The notes under the pieces are model-generated. The model saw nothing but the letters and a program-made list of their open reading frames with translations, was not told where the DNA came from and did not search any database. From Candidatus Sigynarchaeota archaeon (GTDB lineage: Archaea; Asgardarchaeota; Lokiarchaeia; Sigynarchaeales; Sigynarchaeaceae): a stretch of DNA of 10,135 nucleotides. Shown here one piece after another: positions 1 through 5,262 of this stretch (the stretch's first letter is position 1; every line of letters starts with the position of its first letter). The position numbers and the translations under genes are program-made. Location: NCBI GenBank assembly GCA_030587525.1, contig JAUQYW010000154.1, positions 1-10,135 on the forward strand. Reading direction: 5' to 3'.

Positions 1-41
1 AATATCTTTCACCATCCCAGGGGAAGCTCACTTCTGAAAAC

Positions 42-75
42 ACTCTCTGAGGTGGGGTATTCTTTTTGAGAGAGT
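42..75. terminator. Possible hairpin terminator of a gene left of the window
   Basis: ACTCTCT (42-48) is complementary to AGAGAGT (69-75), giving a 7-bp stem with a 20-nt loop that includes a run of five T at 63-67. No coding sequence is seen just before it inside the window, so the role is a guess. A stem of this size is also expected by chance in a sequence this long. Confidence 0.2.
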
Positions 76-112
76 TTAGATGAATGAAAATGAAAATTGA
101 AAAAAAACTAAT

Positions 113-126
113 GCCAATTAATTGGC
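113..126. repeat. Perfect 14-bp palindrome
   Basis: GCCAATTAATTGGC reads the same on both strands. It is preceded by a run of eight A and followed by TTTT and CCCCC. It could be a dimeric repressor site or a weak terminator stem. It lies more than 200 bp upstream of the nearest gene, and one 14-bp palindrome is expected roughly every 10-20 kb, so no function is claimed. Confidence 0.3.
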
Positions 127-342
127 TTTTCCCCCATCTCGCTTTTTCGGTTGACACCCCGCCAGGTAGTATTATAACACGTCGTGGCATGGTAATCACC
201 TAAAAAGATAAGAAAAAGGTATTGAGTTCTAAGTAGGTATCAAACCAAGGATGTCATAATATCAAATATCCTTCATCTCTTCGAATGGCACAATAAAGTA
301 CCATTGGAAGACCGTTGAAATATGAAGTCGTGATTGAAGAAT

Positions 343-693
343 ATGGAAAACAGGGCTGGTATCCAGGTAGGCGTGACCGGTAAAACGAGAAAAAATTACG
401 CGCTCGGCATAATTTCTACGATTCTCGGAGGCTTAGTAATTATAGGTGCCATCTACGTCTTCGTGTATTATTCTAATGCTCCCCCGGGATTCAATTGCTA
501 TTGGTATTACGATCTTATGCTGATCAGCGTATTTCCATTTCCTGGCAGTATCATAACGGGGATTCTTGGCATTTTCGGGAAAAAATCGAAAAAGATTGCA
601 CTGGTGGGCCTCGTGGTGGCAATCGTGGCACTGTTCATGCTCATAGCTGTAGCTCTGTATTTTCTACCACGAGTGCCCATGTGTGGTTTATGA
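343..693 (+). CDS. Small three-helix membrane protein, function unknown
   Basis: This 116-residue protein has three hydrophobic stretches at roughly residues 19-42, 56-74 and 83-107, so it should be an integral membrane protein. The first 18 residues are charged, with several Lys/Arg just before helix 1. A short basic loop (GKKSKK) separates helices 2 and 3, which the positive-inside rule places in the cytoplasm. The glycine-rich pattern of helix 2, basic loop and helix 3 recalls the many small DUF4190-like proteins, but I cannot assign a family. The ATG at 343 is chosen over an in-frame TTG at 334 because GTGAT at 330-334 matches the archaeal anti-Shine-Dalgarno sequence and sits 8 nt before the ATG. 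The gene stands alone. AT-rich DNA and a probable gene remnant follow it. Confidence 0.6.
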   Translation: MENRAGIQVGVTGKTRKNYALGIISTILGGLVIIGAIYVFVYYSNAPPGFNCYWYYDLMLISVFPFPGSIITGILGIFGKKSKKIALVGLVVAIVALFMLIAVALYFLPRVPMCGL

Positions 694-739
694 AGATGAA
701 AATTATTTTCATTATTGTTTATCGCCTTTGTCTATTTTT

Positions 740-829
740 GAGTTCCAGGGTAATGAATACAGCAACCAGGAAGTATTCACGAGCGAGGCGGTCAACGACT
801 ACCTCCGCAGGTATATCAGCGAGAAATAA
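740..829 (+). pseudogene. 3' remnant of a decayed gene
   Basis: One frame from 740 to the TAA at 827-829 reads EFQGNEYSNQEVFTSEAVND and then YLRRYISEK before the stop. It has the high G/C third positions and GAG/AAC/CTC/CGC codon choice of the real genes here. The same frame before 740 switches to AT-rich, non-coding-like codons, with a TAG near 650 and no good start. This is what the surviving C-terminal end of a truncated gene would look like. A second coding-like stretch in another frame follows at about 832-918, which would fit a frameshift. The family is not recognised. A chance open frame of 30 codons cannot be excluded. Confidence 0.35.
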
Positions 830-907
830 CGATTGACTTAGAGCTCCAGCTGCCATACGACCGCGATCCCGCGGTAACAAACAGCCCGGCATTTCTCGCT
901 AGCGAGA
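818..907. other. Fold-prone non-coding element before the transcarbamylase gene
   Basis: AGCGAGAAAT (818-827) is the exact reverse complement of ATTTCTCGCT (891-900), making a 10-bp outer stem. Inside lies a 6-bp GC-rich hairpin, ACCGCG (860-865), loop ATCC, CGCGGT (870-875). The right outer arm is also half of a 14-bp perfect palindrome, TCTCGCTAGCGAGA (894-907), so it has two possible partners. The element starts at the stop codon of the gene remnant and ends 87 nt before the next start codon. It could be a terminator, an RNA leader or a protein binding site. Each piece alone is near chance expectation; the nesting is what makes it notable. Confidence 0.3.
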
Positions 908-994
908 CGCATCCTTTAAGAATGAATCCGCATTTTATTGTTTATCGCTGGTTCGACCGATGCCGGCTAAATCAACAGTTTAAAGGCGCCTTGG

Positions 995-2029
995 ATGCAA
1001 TTCACCCCGAACGAAAACGACCTCATCTCCGACCAGGAATGGAGCATCGAAACCATCAACAAGGTGCTCGATCTCGGCGCGGACATAAAAAAAATCCCGC
1101 AGAAATACTACACGGCACTCGATCGCAAGTCCATCTGCTTGTATTTCTTCAACCCATCCTTGAGGACGAGAAATTCCTTCGAGGTTGGAATCAACCAGAT
1201 GGGCGGGCATGGCGTGTTCGTCGACTCGAAAACATCGTGGCTGGGACAAGATTCGGAAAGCGTGAAGGACACCGCAGCCGTGCTCTCGCGGTATTTTGAC
1301 CTGATCGCGATCCGCATGTTCCCGAACGCGGTGGATTGGGTTCCCGAGAAATCCAACGAGTTGCTCCGGGAATTCGCGAAATGGTCCCGGGTGCCCGTTA
1401 TCAATATGGAGGATGATATGTTCCATCCTTGCCAAGCCCTCGCCGACGCATTCACGATCAAGGAAAGAACGGGCAAGTTCAAGGGAACGAAGATCACGAT
1501 CACGTGGGCATACCACCCGAAGCCGTTACCCATGGCCGTGCCGAATTCGGCACTCCTCATCGCTACCAGGCTCGGCATGGACGTGACCTTCGCGCGTCCT
1601 GACGAGAATTTCGACTTGCCGGACCTTATCATGGAAACGGCCAAGGACAATGCCAAAAAATCGGGCGGAAAACTCACGATCGCCACGGATATGAAAGGTG
1701 GATGCGACGGTGCCGATTTCGTGTACTTGAAATCGTGGGGTGCCAAGAAATTCTACGGCGACGCGCAAGCGGAGAAAAAACTCCGCATGAAGTACCGGGG
1801 CGAGGATGGTACCGCGTGGCAGCTCACGCCCGATAAGATGGCCGCGGCGAAACCCACGGGCAAGTTCATGCATTGCTTGCCAGTGCGGCGCAACGTCGAG
1901 GTTGCCGATGCGGTGATCGACGACGAGCAACGATCGATCGTCTATGACGAGGCAGAGAACCGCCTGCACGTGCAAAAAGCGATCATGAAGGTCCTCGCCG
2001 AAAAGGGTATCAAGAAACAAGGCAAATGA
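995..2029 (+). CDS. argF': N-acetylornithine/N-succinylornithine-type transcarbamylase
   Basis: This 344-residue protein belongs to the aspartate/ornithine carbamoyltransferase superfamily. It transfers a carbamoyl group to an ornithine-like amine, probably in arginine synthesis. The carbamoyl-phosphate site is complete: SLRTR at 55-59, HPCQ at 144-147 and HCLP at 293-296. The acceptor-side motifs match the Xanthomonas N-acetylornithine enzyme rather than ordinary ornithine transcarbamylase: INME (136-139), TWAYHPKPL (170-178), KSWGA (246-250), HCLPVRRN (293-300) and DEAENRLHVQKAIM (318-331). The 80s loop is unusual: ESVKDTAAVLSRY (88-100) is like ornithine transcarbamylase and lacks the Glu or Pro said to select acetyl or succinyl substrates. 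Residue 302 is Glu, where the Xanthomonas enzyme has a carboxylated Lys. The ATG at 995 gives the expected length. No Shine-Dalgarno site is seen. The exact substrate is uncertain, so the symbol is tentative. Confidence 0.85.
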   Translation: MQFTPNENDLISDQEWSIETINKVLDLGADIKKIPQKYYTALDRKSICLYFFNPSLRTRNSFEVGINQMGGHGVFVDSKTSWLGQDSESVKDTAAVLSRYFDLIAIRMFPNAVDWVPEKSNELLREFAKWSRVPVINMEDDMFHPCQALADAFTIKERTGKFKGTKITITWAYHPKPLPMAVPNSALLIATRLGMDVTFARPDENFDLPDLIMETAKDNAKKSGGKLTIATDMKGGCDGADFVYLKSWGAKKFYGDAQAEKKLRMKYRGEDGTAWQLTPDKMAAAKPTGKFMHCLPVRRNVEVADAVIDDEQRSIVYDEAENRLHVQKAIMKVLAEKGIKKQGK

Positions 2030-2063
2030 AAAAGTTTTTCGGTTTAGGCTTGCGTTTCAAGCC
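2028..2063. terminator. Bidirectional terminator between convergent genes
   Basis: The 27-bp gap between the transcarbamylase stop (2027-2029) and the stop of the minus-strand gene (2057-2059) holds two inverted repeats. GAAAAA and TTTTTC flank one base at 2028-2040, giving a T-run on both strands. GGCTTG (2047-2052), a 5-nt loop and CAAGCC (2058-2063) form a perfect 6-bp stem that overlaps the minus gene's stop codon. T-rich DNA at the end of both genes fits archaeal termination in both directions. Confidence 0.5.
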
Positions 2064-2680
2064 TCGCGAGAGCTGAAAAATATCTTTATCATCTTTCCCT
2101 CAGGCACGTCCTCGTCGATGACGTTTTCTGGCTGGAAATCATACGGGCGGGTGAAATATTTCTGGATGAGGGGACCGAGCAATCGCAAGCCAGTGAGGAT
2201 GAGTTGGGTCATGACAACGAGGGGTTTCACGGATTGGATATTGTATTTCTTGAGCATATCCTCGATGAATTGCACCTCGTTTTTCGTGAAGAGATAGTGG
2301 AATTTCGCGTTGAAATCCACGTCGGAACGCGTGTTCGGCTCCAGGACGTTCAGCCGTTTCGGATCGAAGGAGAGCATCTTGTAAAACCAGTTCGTGAAGA
2401 AATACTCGTAGTGATCCTTGATGCACTTGGCGATCTGGTTCTTGTTGTATTTGCTCCAAAAGCCCCCGAACACGCGCACGAACGCCGGGAAGGCCTTGTA
2501 TTTTCGCGTGATCTCCTGTATCAAGCCAGTCCTGAATGGCGACCCCGATTTTATTTCCCCCTTCTTTTGTTGTTCGATCGGAGGAACCAGGAACAATTTA
2601 AACTTGGTGATGTCTTTCGGCGGAACCAGGACGTCTCCAAATGTCTTGAACTGCGTCTCCTTGGCCAAGCGTTCGATCAT
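2057..2680 (-). CDS. Unrecognised 207-residue basic protein
   Basis: I do not recognise the family. From the ATG at 2680 the protein has 207 residues. It is rich in Lys and aromatic residues, notably YEYFFTNWFY at 91-100. A hydrophobic amphipathic stretch at about 151-175 looks more like a buried or membrane-contacting helix than a clear transmembrane segment. There is a single cysteine (Cys86), so it is not a zinc-ribbon protein, and no nucleotide-binding or catalytic motif is visible. The reading frame extends to a TTG at 2707, but the ATG is preferred because it begins a more protein-like sequence. An AT-rich TATA-like stretch on the minus strand near 2737-2746 could be its promoter. It is convergent with the transcarbamylase gene and divergent from the deacetylase gene. 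Codon use resembles the neighbours, so the gene is probably real. Confidence 0.6.
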   Translation of the reverse strand: MIERLAKETQFKTFGDVLVPPKDITKFKLFLVPPIEQQKKGEIKSGSPFRTGLIQEITRKYKAFPAFVRVFGGFWSKYNKNQIAKCIKDHYEYFFTNWFYKMLSFDPKRLNVLEPNTRSDVDFNAKFHYLFTKNEVQFIEDMLKKYNIQSVKPLVVMTQLILTGLRLLGPLIQKYFTRPYDFQPENVIDEDVPEGKMIKIFFSSREA

Positions 2681-2871
2681 CGCTGTAAAAAGGGTGTTTC
2701 CAACCAACTTTCAACACGTCGTGGCGTTGCTGCTAACTTTATTTCAATCAAGGTCCCTATTCTAAATTAATGAATGAATTATGTTCATTTATAGCAATGT
2801 GATACGTGGATATCGATGATTTTTGTCGGCATGATCGATCTCCGCGAAACCTTCGAAAATTCACTTGATGG
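2681..2871. promoter_or_regulatory. Divergent promoter region of the unknown protein and the deacetylase
   Basis: This AT-rich gap separates two divergent genes. On the plus strand, CATTTATAGC around 2786-2795 has a TATA-like core (2788-2793). It would start transcription near 2817 and give the deacetylase a leader of about 55 nt. On the minus strand, AAATAAAG near 2737-2746 could serve the unknown gene. The hyphenated palindrome CACGTCGTG (2715-2723) lies near that expected start. The assignments rest on motif appearance only. Confidence 0.35.
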
Positions 2872-4170
2872 ATGATGGCGCGCACTGCACTGATAATGTC
2901 CGATGCGTTCAAGGCCTATAATTTCGGCAAGCAGCACCCTCTCAAGCCAGAGCGAGTTTTACTTACCTGGGAGCTCATCAAAGGCTTGCACCTCCACGAG
3001 AACCCGAATTGCGTCGTCATGGAGCCGCGGCTAGCGACCGAGGAGGAGCTTGAACTGTTTCACGACAAGGAATACATCAATTTTGTGAAAAAAGTGTCCG
3101 CGGCCCTGGAGAAAGGGCCTTTGCCCGAGGATTTGGAAATCGGCGGGCTAAAATACAATCTGGGACCAGGAGATAACCCCGTTTTCCCCAAGATGCACGA
3201 GGGCAGCTCCATCGTCGTCGGCGGAACCATCGTGGCGGTGGACGCTGTTTACGACGGCGTCGTGGAAAATGCGTTCCAGGCAGGCGGGGGGTTGCACCAT
3301 GCCCAGGCTGACAAGGCATCGGGGTTCTGCATCTACAACGATTCGGTCATCGCGATCAAGCACCTCTTGCAAAAACATCCCAGGGAGAATCTGAAGGTCT
3401 TGTACATCGATGTTGATGCGCACCACGCCGACGGCGTCCAGAGCGCATTTTACACGGATACGGACAACGTCTTGACCATTTCGCTGCACGAGTCTGGGAA
3501 ATTCTTGTTCCCCGGCACTGGATTTATCGAGGAGAAAGGCATTGGCATACACGAGGGCTACGCGGTCAACATCCCGCTCTTGCCTTACACCTACGACGAC
3601 TTGTACCTCGACATCTTCGACGACGTCGTTCCCAGGATCGTGAAAGCATTTCAACCTGACCTGATCGTGAGCCAGAACGGTGTCGACACCCACTGCACCG
3701 ACCCTCTCGCGCAACTTGGCCTCACCACGAAAGGCCAACGGGAGATTTTCAAGCACATCCACGAACTCGCCAAGAAATACTGCAAGGGAAAGCTGGTGGC
3801 AGTCGGGGGGGGCGGGTACAACATCGCGGTCGTGCCGCGCTCGTGGACCATGCTCTTCGCCGACCTCCTGGGCGTGCTTGACCAGCTGCCTGCCACGATC
3901 CCGGCGGATCTCCTGCAAAAACTGAACGCGGGGCGTGATACCGACCTCATTCCCGAATACTTTATCGATCCCGGGCCGTCCGACGAGATCAAGATGCGGA
4001 TGAACGATTTCAAGTTCCTGGACGAGTTCGAACTGTACGGTCAAGAAATGAGATACCGGGTCAACAACCAGATCTTGCCGCTTATCGAGAAACACGAAGC
4101 GGCCAGACACGCGCAGATTGCTCCAAAAACAATGGTGAAGAAGGCGGAAAAGTCAGCCAAGCAGAAATGA
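2872..4170 (+). CDS. AcuC/class I-type histone deacetylase family protein
   Basis: This 432-residue zinc hydrolase of the arginase/deacetylase fold removes acetyl groups from protein lysines or from small acetylated amines. All catalytic parts are visible: the His142-His143 pair in GGGLHHA, the zinc ligands Asp182 and His184 in DVDAHHADGV, the third zinc ligand Asp272 in QNGVDTH, and the transition-state Tyr316 in GGGGYN. SGFCIYND (150-157) is also typical. QNGVDTHCTDPLAQL is closer to bacterial AcuC than to polyamine deacetylases. A C-terminal extension of roughly 60-100 residues follows the core and ends in a Lys-rich tail (423-432). The start fits AcuC proteins, which begin with a short strand and SDAF; ATG codons at 2872 and 2875 are both possible. 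The substrate is unknown: archaeal histones, Alba-like proteins or acetyl-CoA synthetase are candidates from family knowledge. No acetyltransferase gene is adjacent. Confidence 0.88.
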   Translation: MMARTALIMSDAFKAYNFGKQHPLKPERVLLTWELIKGLHLHENPNCVVMEPRLATEEELELFHDKEYINFVKKVSAALEKGPLPEDLEIGGLKYNLGPGDNPVFPKMHEGSSIVVGGTIVAVDAVYDGVVENAFQAGGGLHHAQADKASGFCIYNDSVIAIKHLLQKHPRENLKVLYIDVDAHHADGVQSAFYTDTDNVLTISLHESGKFLFPGTGFIEEKGIGIHEGYAVNIPLLPYTYDDLYLDIFDDVVPRIVKAFQPDLIVSQNGVDTHCTDPLAQLGLTTKGQREIFKHIHELAKKYCKGKLVAVGGGGYNIAVVPRSWTMLFADLLGVLDQLPATIPADLLQKLNAGRDTDLIPEYFIDPGPSDEIKMRMNDFKFLDEFELYGQEMRYRVNNQILPLIEKHEAARHAQIAPKTMVKKAEKSAKQK

Positions 4171-4249
4171 CCTTCAACAGTTTCGAAATAATTTTATTCG
4201 ATGACCACAATATTCATTATTAATTCCGACCAAATACGACGTGAATGCA

Positions 4250-4627
4250 ATGGTGAAAATTTTACTGCCAGAATTCCTCGCTCCGGAATGTAAAAAATGC
4301 AAGAAGGCTGTCATTACCGAGTTTAATGCCCCGGATTTGAAGATGAACAAGCCAGAAGTCGAGGTCCCGTTCAGGATTCATATGGACAAGTACAAGCTGG
4401 ACGCGACGAAGTTCAAATTGATCGATTACAAGTCGACGAAGATTTCTGGGAAATGCAACAGTTGCGGGAATGTGACGGATGCAAATCTCCTTTTCGACGA
4501 TGATGGCCGCAGCTTCGGCATCTTCACGTCGCGCATCGAGGACCGGTACCTTTTCCAGCATTCTGCTGGGATTAAAGACAAGGAAAGGTACCGAAAGGAC
4601 TTGTTGAAACTCGGGTTCTGCGATTGA
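4250..4627 (+). CDS. Small four-cysteine, zinc-ribbon-like protein
   Basis: From the ATG at 4250 this protein has 125 residues. Two CXXC pairs, CKKC at 14-17 and CNSC at 69-72, are about 52 residues apart and could share one zinc ion, as in zinc ribbons with a long insert. The C-terminal half is charged and predicted soluble, with no membrane segment. The family is not recognised. A GTG at 4241 is in frame, but the GTGA there may instead be a ribosome binding site 5 nt before the ATG. ATTATTAAT at 4217-4225 is a TATA-like box that would start transcription close to 4248. The gene lies 79 bp after the deacetylase on the same strand, so co-transcription is possible but not required. It converges with the phosphatase gene. 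Confidence 0.6.
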   Translation: MVKILLPEFLAPECKKCKKAVITEFNAPDLKMNKPEVEVPFRIHMDKYKLDATKFKLIDYKSTKISGKCNSCGNVTDANLLFDDDGRSFGIFTSRIEDRYLFQHSAGIKDKERYRKDLLKLGFCD

Positions 4628-4661
4628 ACCGAAAAAATTCATCTCTTTCTTTCCTTGAAGA

Positions 4662-5195
4662 TCACGCGGCCCATGCCTTTCGCAACGCCTGGATGATTTC
4701 CGCCAAGCATGCATCGATCCGGTCTAAAAAAGGCTTGTATTGGCCATATTCGGGAATCAGGAAGGGATCCGCGATTTCATCGTCGATCCCCCTCGCCACG
4801 GAGAGCAAGAACGCCTTGTGATGGTATTTTCGCGGCAACAAGGCTTCGATGACTTCCCGGGTCGGTGAAAAAATGAAATCTGCCGATTCGAGCTCGTCCT
4901 TGTGCTTGCGCATGGACCGCGGCGTGAACCGGTCGATCTTGCTCGCGGGCAAGCCGCCTTCCAGCAACGCCCGCCGGGTGAACTCGTGCAACTGCGGGCT
5001 CTGCATGAAACCGCCGCTGGAAACGATAATTTTCTTGGGAAGGGGTTTTTCGCTGATCATCTGCTCGAAGCGCATCTCTGCATACGGCGACCGGCAGATG
5101 TTGGCACCGCAAACGAACAAGATGCGAACCTCGTTCTTGTCCTTCACGGCGCGTGCCAGGGCCTCGAACGCTTCCTTCCGCGAACTCGCAGCCAC
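4662..5195 (-). CDS. Low-molecular-weight protein tyrosine phosphatase family
   Basis: This 177-residue cytoplasmic protein carries the phosphate-binding loop VCGANICRSP, with nucleophile Cys29, Arg35 and Ser36, in a CX5R motif placed after the first beta strand (RILFV). The general-acid motif Asp143-Pro144 lies in ADPF near the C-terminus, as in low-molecular-weight phosphatases. A Ser-Ser-Gly-Gly segment (59-62) follows the second strand, as in this family. About 23 extra residues precede the first strand, making it a little longer than the usual 140-160. It probably dephosphorylates protein tyrosine. An arsenate-reductase role is less likely, because the redox cysteines of that branch are not evident. 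The start is GTG at 5195, with no ATG until Met41, past the active site. A TATA box 25 nt upstream supports this start. The gene lies 67 bp downstream of the flippase on the same strand. Confidence 0.82.
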   Translation of the reverse strand: MAASSRKEAFEALARAVKDKNEVRILFVCGANICRSPYAEMRFEQMISEKPLPKKIIVSSGGFMQSPQLHEFTRRALLEGGLPASKIDRFTPRSMRKHKDELESADFIFSPTREVIEALLPRKYHHKAFLLSVARGIDDEIADPFLIPEYGQYKPFLDRIDACLAEIIQALRKAWAA

Positions 5196-5216
5196 GTGAT
5201 CTTCTAGGAAAGGGAG

Positions 5217-5223
5217 TATAAAA
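5217..5223 (-). promoter_or_regulatory. TATA box for a leaderless phosphatase transcript
   Basis: The plus strand reads TATAAAA here, so the minus strand has TTTTATA centred about 25 nt before the GTG start at 5195. No Shine-Dalgarno match lies between. This spacing puts the transcription start at or within a few bases of the GTG, as in leaderless archaeal mRNAs, and suggests that the phosphatase does not depend on read-through from the flippase gene. Confidence 0.5.
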
Positions 5224-5238
5224 CGAGATCGATATAGG

Positions 5239-5262
5239 AAAGAAGGAAAATAAAAAGTTTGT
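5239..5262 (-). terminator. Pyrimidine-rich terminator after the flippase gene
   Basis: Directly after the flippase stop codon, the minus strand is a run of T and C (ACAAACTTTTTATTTTCC, then more pyrimidines). There is no stem-loop. Archaeal RNA polymerase commonly stops at such T-rich tracts. The tract sits just before the phosphatase TATA box, which fits two separate transcripts. Confidence 0.45.

Larger units (their letters stand above)
1..342. other. Gene-free leading region
   Basis: No convincing coding sequence is visible in this AT-rich stretch on either strand. It contains a 7-bp inverted repeat (42-48 with 69-75), an A-tract followed by a perfect 14-bp palindrome (113-126), and a TATA-like AT stretch near 170-177. 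A GTGAT at 330-334 is a likely ribosome binding site for the next gene. The region may hold the end of a transcript entering from the left and the promoter of the small membrane protein, but neither is proven. Confidence 0.5.

Noticed and set aside
151..178. TTGACA, 16 nt, TATAAC: looks like a bacterial sigma-70 promoter
   Set aside because: The window reads as archaeal and the only following frame is five codons long. The AT part may be an archaeal TATA box, but nothing supports a bacterial-type promoter.
712..948. 14-bp direct repeat TTATTGTTTATCGC at 712-725 and 935-948 flanking the gene remnant
   Set aside because: Considered as a trace of an insertion or deletion between repeats, but it is short, AT-rich and near chance level, and no transposase or target-site pattern accompanies it.
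922..1299. Open frame with ATG at 922 running into the transcarbamylase
   Set aside because: Most of it is the transcarbamylase gene read in another frame, giving an Arg- and His-rich product. Only its upstream extension (832-918) is kept as a possible gene remnant.
980..1516. Open frame antisense to the transcarbamylase
   Set aside because: No motif, fully covered by a strongly supported gene on the other strand.
176..2725. 13-bp repeat AACACGTCGTGGC at 176-188 and 2713-2725, both next to AT-rich promoter-like DNA
   Set aside because: About one 13-bp match is expected by chance in 10 kb counting both strands. With only two copies near unrelated genes, it is not called as a regulatory motif.
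3148..4110. Long open frame of 320 codons antisense to the deacetylase
   Set aside because: It mirrors the codon bias of the deacetylase gene, has no known motif, and the plus-strand protein has a full catalytic set.
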